Source of the DNA: Miscanthus floridulus
Lineage: Eukaryota > Streptophyta > Magnoliopsida > Poales > Poaceae
Length of the DNA stretch: 64,000 bases
Assembly: GCF_019320115.1 (NCBI RefSeq)
Contig: NC_089595.1
Location: 109,322,158-109,386,157, forward strand
Reading direction: 5' to 3'
Shown here: positions 38,685 to 49,469 of the stretch, piece after piece
How positions within the stretch are numbered: the first letter of the stretch is position 1
Layout: every line of letters starts with the position of its first letter
Translations under genes and position numbers: made by a program
Notes under the pieces: generated by a model
Told to the model about the DNA's origin: nothing
The model's input: only the letters and a program-made list of their open reading frames with translations
The model's database searches: none

Positions 38685-39946
38685 TGTAGGATCTCTGGTT
38701 GACCTAGAGGGGAGGTAAATAGACCTGTCAAAACAAACACTCAAACTTTTATTAAATTCACCCCGCGGCACTGCCGCTCTAGAGGGCGGCACTGCCGGAC
38801 CAGAACAATGGCACTGCTGCACCTGCAGACAACTTCGAGTCACAGTTCAAAATCAGTGAACGAAAACTTAGATCAGAGCAATTTCTCAGCCTACTGCAGG
38901 TATGATAGTCACATATTAAGAGCTAGAAGTTGTAGGAACACCACACACAAGTAGATCAACTAGAAACCCTAGAAATCACCTCAACCAACAATATAAAATG
39001 CAAGTAATGTAAATCAAGCACAAGTGACACAATAATTTATTCTGTGATTCGGCTCACCACCAAGGCTTGCCTACCTCTATGTTGTTGAGGTTAGCCACTA
39101 AGGCTTAGGGCTTTTCAACCCTTCCTCGTTCTCAAGTCAAGAGACTTAACTCTTAAGACGAGGGGTGAGTTTACTAGCTTCAAGAGATGGTTACAAACCT
39201 CTCAGGGCTGCCACACAAGTTGATAAACTCCACGGACGACACTCTAGCTGGCTAAGAGCTAAGCTCCAAGAGTAACAAACATGACCACAAATCAAAACGT
39301 GAACCAAGTGCTCTTTTGAGTTGAGGAATCAATGAAGCTTCTCTCTAATCGAGTTTTAGACCCTTTTCTCTCGAGGATTGATAGGAAAATCAATGGATTT
39401 GTTTGAGAGCTCAAGGTCACTAATGGAGGAAGAGAGAGAGAGAGAGAGACTCATTTTTATTTTGGAGGAGCTGGAGTGAGGAAGAAGAGGCAGAGAGCCA
39501 TTGGGGAGGAAGGGGAAGGGTATAAATATCCCCTAGCCCCCAACAGTCACTTAAGTTCTGACAGTGCCGTACTACGGCAGTGCCTCTCTTCAAGTGCGGC
39601 AGTGCCGCACCACGCAAGACAGCAAGGGTAAGAGTAAAGTGTAGACTGTCTTGGCTGTGAATCTGAGGATGCATGTGTATGTTTAATCACTTGGTAGCAT
39701 ATATTAGCTTAAGCATTGCGTCCCCCTTCATGGTATGGTTTTTCCTATACTCAAATTCAAAATATAAAAGAATTTAAGCCTTCTTTGAGTTTGAAGCCAT
39801 CTACATTTGTAATTGGGGGCTCCTCTATTTCGTGTAGCATCCTCAAACATGAATTTCCTGCTTGTCATCTCGATAAATCTCATTAGTTCTCTAATTACGT
39901 GGTCACTATCATAAAAACCCACAATTAGGGCTTGATTGCACTTTCA
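38685..39946 (-). repeat. 3' LTR of element D (minus-strand Copia)
   Basis: Read on the - strand it starts TGAAAGTGCAATCAAGCCC and ends GATCCTACA, 1262 bp. It is directly preceded (39947..39965) by the polypurine tract whose complement reads aaaaaggggaagat. It carries copies of the palindrome GCGGCASTGCCGC and a short AG repeat near 39430. The other LTR lies outside the window. Confidence 0.75.
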
Positions 39947-40553
39947 ATCTTCCCCTTTTTGGTGATTGATAACAACCCAATTAGAGCTTACAAAAGATAT
40001 AAAATAAATAATGAGATTTTTAAGCCATGGGTGTAGAGCCTCCCTCTAAGTATGTGAATAGAGAATTGAATTCTTAAATTGGCATAAGAAGCCAAGATTC
40101 ATATTTTAGTGAAAGTGATGGGGCTCCCCCTACATCCATGCTCCTATGGGGTATTGCATACTGTGTTAGGTATGTAAAACGTGATGCAAATGACAGTTTA
40201 TGCACAACATGGTTTGCTGTTGTAGATGGGTGCGGCACTGCCGCATCAGAGTGTGGCATTGCCACACTTGTTGTAACAGCACAGATAAGAACAGGCACCA
40301 CACAACATGTGATACATATAAAGATATATATTCTAGCACAATTGTATCACAAGCGACATCATAGATTAATATATGTTCATATCCCACACATATATAAAGT
40401 ACTTAAGTAGCATTATTACATAAATAGAGTTTCTAATAGACTCTCAAACTCTGACCTAACGAAGACTATTCTAAATGGATACGAACAAGACTCTAGCTGC
40501 AACAACCTCTATGGCATCAAAAAAGTTATTGACCCCTCTAATTTTCTCCCCCT

Positions 40554-41141
40554 TTAGCATAAAGCACCAAAAAGAGAAGAAAAGAAGAAAGACCAACACT
40601 CACTCCTCATTCTCTTGGATTGTGTCCCAATCAACATCATCCCCACCAGCACTCCACTAGCACTTGCAACATCCTCCTCTCTACCATCATCGTCATCGTC
40701 GTCGTCATCGAAGGAAGAAGAAGACACTACCTCTCTCCCTTGGTGATGAGTGGTCAAAGTGTGGCGCTTACGCCTAGTGCTCCTCCTCATGAACTGCAAG
40801 GTGGATCTCAAACTGGTGTGTGGATCAAGCTCTGGCTGCTCCTTCTCCTTCTCCTCCTCCTCCTCATCAGAATACTCTCTGATGTAGCTCTTGTCAAACT
40901 CCTCAAGATGAGGTGGAGTATCTAGACAAGCACCTAGAGAAATAGTGCGGCCAGCCCTCTCCAGGTTCTCCTCCTCCTAGATCAACTAATCTCTCCTCCC
41001 CCTGTCGCTGGCAACGTCTCTGCCTGCTGCACTGCTACTACCCCCTATGGTCCTGCCATGACCATGATGAGGCATTTGCTTGTCCCGAGGCTCTATCATC
41101 TTCCTCTTCCCCCTCTGGTCATCATCACCTCTGGAGGCCAT
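40554..41141 (-). pseudogene. Extra ORF of element D between pol and the 3' LTR
   Basis: One frame of 195 codons from ATG at 41141 (MASRGDDDQRGKRK) to the stop at 40554. It has only two stops, both TAG, in the string D*LI*EEEN at about 40980, where Gln codons would be natural. It is acidic (YSDEEEEKEKEQPE, later a run of eight Asp). In position it matches the extra or env-like ORF of some Sireviruses, but I see no transmembrane segment and do not recognise the protein. Confidence 0.45.
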
Positions 41142-41479
41142 CTTCGCAAAAACATAGATCAAAATGAGAAATTGTACAAATGGAGAGTAGGAGTTACCCT
41201 ATAAAGCAAGTTAAGTAATCAAGAAGAGTCAACATGCAAGCGAGAGAAGCAACTGATGAGGTACTGCCCCCAGATGTGTGGCATTGCCGCACCTGAAAGC
41301 AGAACTGCCGCACCAGCTGTTTCACCAAGACTGCACTTTGCATCTTCTTGTCTACTGAACTTCATAATTTAACTCACAGCCCACTATACAATCTTAGAAC
41401 GCATATGCATGTCTATGTCATCGATTCATCTAGATATGATTGAGAGAAAGCCTAGTAATCATGAATCTTAGCATTGGGT

Positions 41480-43399
41480 TGAAAACTCTAGTTTGGTTTT
41501 GGTGAATTGATGAAACCCTATGTGCTAACCTAGTTTATCAAAGTGATTATGAGATAGGTGGCACATTCCAAGTGGTGAAGCAAATAAAGATCATGACATG
41601 GTGATGGTGATGCCATGGTGATGATCAAGTGCTTGAACTTGGAAAAGAAGAAAGATAAAAATAAAAAGCTCAAGGCAAAGGTGAAATTGATAGGAGCTTT
41701 TTGGTTTAGTGATCGAGACACTTAGCGGTGTGATCACATTTAGGATTGATAGCCGTACTATTAAGAGGGGTGGAACTCATATCAAAATGTGGTTATCAAA
41801 GTGCCACTAGATGCTCTAACTCATTACATATGCATTTAGAGTCTAGTGGAAAGCTAACACCCTTGAAAATGTTTGTGAAAATATGGTAACACACGTGCAC
41901 AAGGTGATACACTTGGTGGTTGGCACATTTGAGCAAGGGTAGAGAAGTTGGTAAATTGAAGGAGGTGTTTTTCACTATCAAACAATGACCGAATGATGAG
42001 TTTGAAGTGACCAGACTCAGGGTTCTAGCGTCCAGTCAATTATAAAAGAAGGTGGTGCTCTCATGCTCGATTTGCCCTATGACCGGACTTGGAGAAGAAA
42101 AGTGACTGGACTCTGGCTAAACACTATTCAGCATCCGGTCCTACTGACGTGGTGGCACGTAGAAAAGAGGGTGAGTGACTAGACACTGGGTGAGTCCGGT
42201 CAGGCGTGACTAGACGTGTCCGGTCACAATTTTACCTCTCTAGGAGCTCTCTAGAAATGACCGGACTCTAACACATGGTGCATTCGGTCAATTGAACAGG
42301 AGCGTCCGATCGATGGTCAGTGAGCGCGTGTGAGTGAGCCATTGTGCACCAACGAATAGTTTCAAATGGCTAGGACACATGGTGGTTATGCTACGATCGG
42401 ACGCATCCGGTGCACATGTCCTATGCGTCCGGTCGTCCTACAGTTAGCCCAATAGTTGAGCTAATGACTCTATTGTTTGGGGGTATCTATAAATATCATT
42501 TGGCCAACTCTAGCTCACTCTCTTGGGCATTTGCATTGACATAGCAACCTTGTAAGCTTAGCCAAAGCCCTCCCACTCATCTCCATCGTTGATTCATCAT
42601 CTTTGTGAGATTGGGAGAGAATTCAAGTGCATTGCTTGAGTGATTGCATCTAGAGGCACTTGATGTTCGTGTTTCATTGCTGGATTCACTTATTACTCTT
42701 GGTGGTTGCTGCCACTTAGACAGCTTGGAGTAGCGAAGAACGTCAAGCGGAGGTTGGTGATTGTCCCCGGCTCCGATCATAGTGATTGTGAGGGGTTCTT
42801 AACCTTTCCTAGGTGGAGAGCCAAAAGATACTCTAGTAAATTGCTCATGGCTTGTGTGATCCTCATCTTGCGTTGGTTGTGGGGCACCCTATTAAGGGTT
42901 TGGCGTGTGATGCCAATTAGCGCATGAACCTCCAAGTGAGTGAATTGCCACAACGAGGACTAGCTTGCCGGCAAGCAAGTGAACCTCAGTAAAAAATCAT
43001 TGTCATCATTTGATTCTGAGGTGATTGGTCTTCATTAGTATTCATTCTTGTCATTGATTGGTTCATTCATCGACTCGGCGGTATAACCATCTTACTCCCT
43101 CTCTTTACATTACCGTAAACTAGTTGTCAAGCTCTTTAGTGTAGCTAGTCGTGAGACCTTATTAGTTTGGTTAGTGTGGCTCTTTAGTTAGCCTTTGAGA
43201 GCACACTAACTTAGTGTAGTGACATAGCTATTGTGTGGATAGAGACTATAGAAACTAGAATTGTGGTAGGTGGCTTGCATTTTTAGTAGGCTAGCACAAC
43301 ACTCGTTTCGCCTCATATTTATCTAACCAGTTTGCTAAGTGTTGTTGTAGAAATTTTTAATAGGCTATTCACCCCCCCTCTAGCCATTAGGACCTTTCA
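41480..43399 (+). repeat. 5' LTR of element E
   Basis: 1920 bp from TGAAAACTCTAG to ACCTTTCA. TATA-like TATAAATA is at 42488..42495. The U3 part (about 42000-42450) contains many copies of a GACCGGAC / GTCCGGTC word in both orientations. Confidence 0.88.
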
Positions 43400-43456
43400 A
43401 GTGGTATCGGAGCCGTGGTCACCATGATTTGAGGCTTAACAACCTTTGGTGTAAAA

Positions 43457-44200
43457 ATGGCTCAAATCAACAATACCAAGAAGCCACCCTAATTTGATGG
43501 CTCAAACTATCCCTATTAGAAGGCTAAGATGACAACATATATCAAGTCAATCAATAGAAAAGTTTGGAAGGTGGTGAAGACCAAGATTGAGATAGAGGAT
43601 CCAGAGAACCCCACCGCCGCTGAAGAAGTACTTCTCCAAAACAATGACATTGCTCTTAGTGCCATTCATGATGCTATTGATGAGAGAATATTTGAGCAAA
43701 TCAAGAACATTGAGATGGCTCATGAAGCATGGAAGAAGTTGGAGGAATCATTTGAAGGCACTCAAGCCATGAAGGGTGCCAAGGCATATATCCTCAAGGA
43801 GAAGTTTGCTAGTTTCAAGATGAAGGAGGATGAGAGTGTGCCAGAGATGTTCCATAGGTTACAAGTGATTGTCAATGATCTCAAAGCACTTGGTGAGAGG
43901 GTGGAGGACAATGACTTCTCCCATAAGTTCTTGAGATGCTTACCCTCAAGATTTAGCACATTAGTCCCTATTCTAGTGAGGGGTGGTTTGGACACCATGA
44001 CACCAAACCAAGTGTTGGGAGATATAACGACCGATGATACATATAGAGATGATAATGAGAAGGAAGAAAAGAAGGAGAAGAAAGATAAGAAGAAGGATCA
44101 GAAGAAGAAGAGTGTGGCATTCAAGGCCACATCATCTAATGGCAACACAAAGCAAGAATCATCAAGCGAAGATAAAGACTTGAGCTTTGATGAGATGGAT
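43457..44200 (+). pseudogene. Element E gag, first part (before element F)
   Basis: ATG at 43457 starts MAQINNTKKPP; TAA and TAG follow at about 43490 and 43517 at expected Gln and Trp. From 43529 the frame is open: WKKLEESFEGT, LKEKFASFKMKEDESVPEMF, then RCLPSRFSTLVPIL. This is the UBN2-type Copia gag. A Lys/Asp/Glu tail follows. Element F interrupts it after the codon at 44198..44200. Confidence 0.87.
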
Positions 44201-45070
44201 TGATGTAGACTAGGCCCGATCTTCTGAAAGGTATGATAGCGTCGATTGGTGGAGACTCGACGTTCATGATCTAGGCTTCAAACCAAGACTGATTCGAACC
44301 CCCGCAACTGTTACACCATTGCTCCATTGGTTATCAACCATGCGAACGCGATTGACCTCACCGAGAAGGCTTTCTTACAAGCGAATCGAGAACACAAGCA
44401 AGAACGAGATAAACGCAATCTGAAATTACAAATAAATATGAGGCTTATGATAATGAGAAAGAGTTCAAGTGTTTATTCGAAAGGACTAATCGCCATAGGT
44501 GAACAAGATCAAGAACTGGGCCCTGGTTCACAGCAAGCGGCCTTGGCGGCGATAGTTGCAGCAAAACGACGTCTGTTTCACGAGGAAATCAAGAACTAAA
44601 CAAAACCCCAAACCCTAAGGAGAGTGACAACTGCTATTTATAGAGTCTTGGGCGTCATCCCCTTGGATGCGCCCCCTAATGGGCCCAAACACGATACACG
44701 GTCCAACGGACCAAAAGACGGTGTTGCAGCACCCTAATAGATTCTAGATGCTGACTTGTTTCAACGATTCCTATTGATTCTGAAGGTTTTTTGATGTGAA
44801 ACCACTTGGATTGGCTTCCTTATCAAATTAGCTTTATATCCATATGTGGATCATCGAAAACAGAGTCTGGATGCATCCTGGGTGACCAGTTTAAGGCAGA
44901 TTGGTCCTGGAGGCCAAGATGGACTCAAACTTGATTTGGGCCTCCACCTTGGTGACTCGAACCGGATGAGCTTCGGGCCTCCTTCTTGCTTAGGACACCC
45001 TCGCTGATCTCTTTGGTCTCCATATGGTTCTCCAAGCATGGTCATATGTATAGAGGTCATGTCCTCATCA
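44201..45070 (-). repeat. 3' LTR of element F (by element orientation)
   Basis: 870 bp, closely similar to 47594..48460. The gag-like frame of F runs on into this LTR as far as 44851. Confidence 0.9.
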
Positions 45071-46356
45071 TCCTCCCTTTCTTGATGAAAAGTCATCCTC
45101 GATGTCGATTTTGTTTGAAGTCGATCCTGCACAACATGAGGACAAACGAGGTTTCCAAAATAATGGGAATGGATAATGTTGTGAGAAAGAATATGACCAC
45201 ATGTCCAGGTTTGTAGCATGTCTTGTCCTACAGACATGCAGTCTGCTCGATTGAAATACATATGATCTTTGCCAATACTATCCTACAAAAGATTAGTACT
45301 AATAAGAAATATATGCTTCCTTTCTTTGGATTCCACTTGTGTTCGAAAAGCAAAACTAGAGGAATATGGCATAACAACAATGTTGATTTTACTATCCTCT
45401 AGTTGATCATTAATTTGCACAACTAAAGGAGAATTTGGATTTGTACAAATGTAAACTCGTTGTATCAAATATTGTCCTTGATTGTTATATTTGCCAAAAA
45501 CATGATATGTATGTCTAGAGAACCATGACAAATCAGCATATGCATAAAGTTTCTTCTCTAAAGAACTAAGATTACACAAAACATCAAATTCAATGTAACC
45601 TAAAGTATTTAAAAAAGTCAACTATTTCAGCTCATCAACTTTACTAGCATTATGAATAACAAGTCTATTTTTAGCACAAGTGCTTAATTTCAACACACAT
45701 ATAGCATGATCATTCTTCAATGATTGCATGGGAATAACATAAATATCATCATGCAAGGCATCTTCGTCACAAGAAACGTCAAGCAAATCATCTTGTGATA
45801 AAGGTAAATTAAGCGAATGCTCCACTAAAATTTGCTCTATCATAGCATGATTGGTGGAAAAATTCAACACATCAAGAGAACTCTCACCTTCTATGAGTTT
45901 AGCATCATGGGCATTACCTTTGCTCTCATGTTCAGCAGGGGTAATAGTTGATGGTTCTAAATTTTCATATGAGGCTATGAGCTTCTCATTTTCTATCACG
46001 TCATCCTCTCTCTTTTCTACATTGTCCTGCAAAAGGTTAGGCATAGCAGGAGGAATAACAACAGACTCTTCCTCTAAATGGTGCACCTCATCATATGAAG
46101 TCAAAACAGGAGGTGGATTAACAAAGGTTTCTTACATAAGAAGTTTTATATCATTCCAAGTTTGAGGCTTATCAGAAGGATCTAAAGACTCCCACCAAGA
46201 TAAAGCAGAATGTCGTAAAACACTAACTGCATTTTTTACCTTCCTTTTTGGACACATAAAGCGAGTAGCAAATATGTTATCGATGGCAATTTCCCACTCC
46301 ATGTACTCATCAGCACCTATACCATCATAAGTCGATGAATACAAACAACCTATCAT
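44851..46356 (-). pseudogene. Element F gag-like protein
   Basis: One frame from 46356 to 44851 with three stops (TAA about 46132, TAG about 45619, TAG about 45283). The N-terminal part ADEYMEWEIAIDNIFATRFM followed by LRHSALSWWESLD is the Gypsy-type Retrotrans_gag fold. The middle is acidic (REDDVIENEKL, SQDDLLDVSCDEDALHDD). The tail crosses into the LTR. The true start may lie further upstream. No zinc knuckle is obvious. Confidence 0.75.
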
Positions 46357-46359
46357 TGT

Positions 46360-47593
46360 TAGAAGACAGCAAAAGACAACACAAAAGTATTATCCCTACC
46401 AACTACTTAGGTTGTGGACAAGAAAAAATAAGGCACTCAACTCTTAAGCATCTTACCACGGTCTTACAGGTGTTCTTACCAAAGCAATAGGCGGTGCAAT
46501 CGATCGATGACTGTGATACTATTGTAGCTTGAGTGTAACAGTTGCAAGGCGAACATGTACTTGGTTAGTAGAAAGTGGAGCTTGGATAGGCACAATATAG
46601 TAGCAAGGAATAGCAAAATTCACAACTAAATAGCAAAGCTGAATAAGTATCCCAAGTACTTGTCTTAGTTGCTGGCCTACTCACATTCCAAGTACCAGAT
46701 GTATCAAGTGATGTGAACAACAAGAATATGATTAGGAACAAGGTAGAAATCAGCACACGCAAACACAGCTCAAATGGCGCTCTCTATGTGCTCCTCTAGA
46801 TATTGTTCCTCTTTTGCCCCTTTTTCTCTATTTTTGGGCTGTCGTTGTTTTTTTGAGAAATTTTGACTTTTTCTTTTTATTTTTTGATATTTTTTCTTCA
46901 CTTAGGAGCACAAAAGAAGTAACCACAAAAAATATGAGTTTAAACAAGTGAAAGATGTGGCCTGTGAAATTTCCAGAAGACGTGCTCGAAATCGATAAAA
47001 ACCTTGTGACCACAAAAAGAGGATCTTGTGACCACCTTTTGACCAAAATAAAAATCTCCGACCTCGATAAGATGGGGGATGGACAGATTCAAAAAAAGTG
47101 TTTGATCGATTTTGATATATGGAACATTGAAATCCAAGTTCATATGCAAAAACTAGACTAGTTTTACGAACGCACTCTGAATTAGAGGATAAAATAGGAA
47201 CAATGCGCACAAAATTGGTCACGACAGCAATGATTTGATGGAAACAGTGAAGACAAATGTAGAAAATTAGATGACGTGGACTAGGGTTTGATGGATACAA
47301 AGGAAACTCAACAAGACTTGGAGATGTTCACGGATTATGATGAAAAACAAAGGGGAAAACACAAACTGGACTAAAAATAATCTAAAACCAGCAACTAGAA
47401 CTTGACCTAGGACACAAACTCAACAACACGAATAGAGACGAAATTGCACGATACAATGAGGCTATAGGATAGGGAATATGTGATGATGTATATTTTTTGG
47501 CCTTTTGTGGACTATAGGTAATGCAAAAACAGTAACAATCTAAAGGGAAAAACAAAGTTATACCTAACAGACAACAAGGTCTCTGATACCACT
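46360..47593. other. Element F leader region
   Basis: Non-coding in the element's orientation; the primer-binding site is at its high-coordinate end. AT-rich runs near 46850. No gene seen. Confidence 0.5.
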
Positions 47594-48460
47594 TGATGTA
47601 GACAAGGCCCGATCTTCCAAAAGGTATGATAGCACCGATTGGTGGAGACTCGATGTTCATGATCTAGGCTTCGAACCAAGACTGATTCAGACCCCCGCAA
47701 CCATTACACCACTGCTCCATTGGTTATCAACCACGCGAACGCGATTGACCTCGCCGAGAAGGCTTTCCTGCAAGTGAATTGAGAACACAAGCAAGAACGA
47801 GGTAAACGCAATCTAAAATTGCAAATAAATATGAGGCTTATGATAATGAGAAAAAGTTTAAGTCTTTATTCGAAAGGACTAATCGCCATAGGCGAACAAG
47901 ATCAAGAACTGGGGCCCTAGTTTACAGCAAGCGGCCTTAGCGGCGATAGTTGCAGTAAAACGACGTCTATTTCATGAGAAAATCAAGAACTAAACAAAAC
48001 TCCAAACCCTAAGGAGAGTGACGGCTGCTATTTATAGAGTCTTGGGCGTCACCCCCTGGATGCGCCCTCTAATGGTCCCAAACACGATACACTGTCCAAC
48101 GGACCAAAAGACGGTGTCGCAACACCCTAACAGATTCTAGTCGCTGACTTATTTCGACGATTCCTATTGATTTCGAAGGTCTTTTGATGTGAAACCACTT
48201 GGATTGGCTTCCTTATCAAATTAGCTTTACATCCATGTGTGGATCATCGAAAATGGAGTCCGGATGCGTCCTGGGTGACTAGTTTAAGGCAGACCGGTCC
48301 TGGAAGCCGAGATGGACTCGAACTTGATTTGGGCCTCCACCTTGGTGACTCGAACCAGATGAGCTTTGGGCCTCCTTGCTTAGGACACCATCACTGATCT
48401 CCTTGGTTTCCATATGGTTCTCCAAGCATGGTCATATGTATAGAGGTCATGTCCTCATCA
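47594..48460 (-). repeat. 5' LTR of element F (by element orientation)
   Basis: 867 bp, TGATGTAGACAAGG...GTCCTCATCA on the + strand, followed by the second TGGAT. Confidence 0.9.
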
Positions 48461-48465
48461 TGGAT

Positions 48466-49469
48466 GATGAGAAGATGGCTCTCTTTGTCAAGAGATTTGA
48501 CAAGTTTATGATGAAGAAGGGCTACCATGCTAGAAGAAAGAAGTCTTTATCCAAGAACAAGGAAGAGTCAAGAAGGTGCTTCAATTGTGGAAGCAAAGAT
48601 CATCTTGTTGCTCAATGCCCATATGATAGCGACAATGATAATGACAACAAGAAGAACAAGAAGAAGGACAAGAAGGGAAAGAAAGAGAAGAAGGACAAGA
48701 TGATCTTCAAGAAGAAGAAGGGTGGTTCATATGTGGTCACTTGGGATAGTGATGCTTCCTCAAGTGATGATGATGATAGTGATGATGATAAGACCACCAA
48801 AAAGAAGGCACTTGCAATCATTGCTATAATGAGAAGCATTCTCTCTTTGAAACTCCATCATGCTTCATGGCTAAGGCCACTAAGGTATAAACTTGTGATA
48901 ATGAAAGTGATGAGGAACATGAAAATGAAAATGAAAGTGATAGTGATGATGATGAACCAACTAAGGATGAACTACTTGACATGCTAGATGATGCTAAAGA
49001 ACACTTTGACATTAAGAGAAGGGAATACAAAAGTTTGTGTAAGGAACTAAAAGCCCTTAAGCAAGCCTTTGATGAGCTCAATGCATCTCATGAGAGGCTA
49101 GAGGAAGCCCATGAGAGGCTTGGTAAGGCTCATAAGAAGCTTGAAAAAGGTCATTCCTCTTTGCTTGATGAGCAAAATAAGAAGAAGCGTGTTGAGACAT
49201 GTAATGTAGGCTTAACTTGTGACTTAATTGATGAATCATTCTATGAGCCTATCATTATTTCTCCCACTAACCCTTCTTGTAGCACTTCCACTTCCACTTC
49301 CACCTCATCTAGTAGTGATGGTTTCACATATGATGCCTCACTAATGGTTGAGAATGAGCCCCTCAAGAAGGAGATTAATGAGCTCACTCACACCTTGGCT
49401 AAGGCCTATGGCGGTGAGGACCGCTTGCTTATGTGCTTGGGTAGCCAAAGAGCCTCTCTCTACAAATAG
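48466..49469 (+). pseudogene. Element E gag, second part (after element F)
   Basis: The frame resumes exactly where 44200 left off. It holds the zinc knuckle CFNCGSKDHLVAQC near 48575 (CCHC) and a Lys-rich stretch. A one-base loss near 48828 shifts the frame, and a TAA follows at an expected Gln. Then comes a heptad-rich coiled-coil-like segment (LEEAHERLGKAHKKLEKG) near 49100. A TAG at 49467 replaces a Gln just before GYTPKKGK. Confidence 0.85.

Larger units (their letters stand above)
44201..48460 (-). mobile_element. Element F: gag-only (pol-less) LTR retrotransposon nested in gag of element E
   Basis: LTRs 44201..45070 and 47594..48460, TGATG...CATCA, with a perfect target duplication TGGAT (44196..44200 and 48461..48465). 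Orientation is minus: next to 47594 the complement reads agTGGTATCAGAGACC, a Met-tRNA-type primer site. Next to 45070 the complement reads aagaaagggagga, a polypurine tract. The internal 2.5 kb has room for one ORF only and no RT or integrase is seen, so it needed another element's enzymes. Confidence 0.92.

Noticed and set aside
40670..40710. Simple repeat gene for a poly-Asp protein
   Set aside because: The eight Asp codons are a gtc/gat microsatellite within the decayed element D frame; it is noted there and not as a separate gene.
44201..48460. Element F as a plus-strand Copia fragment of element E
   Set aside because: Its own LTRs, target duplication, primer site and polypurine tract show an independent minus-strand element.
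48612..49081. Minus-strand Ser/Phe-rich ORFs
   Set aside because: Complement of the Lys/Asp-rich and Glu-rich gag of element E.
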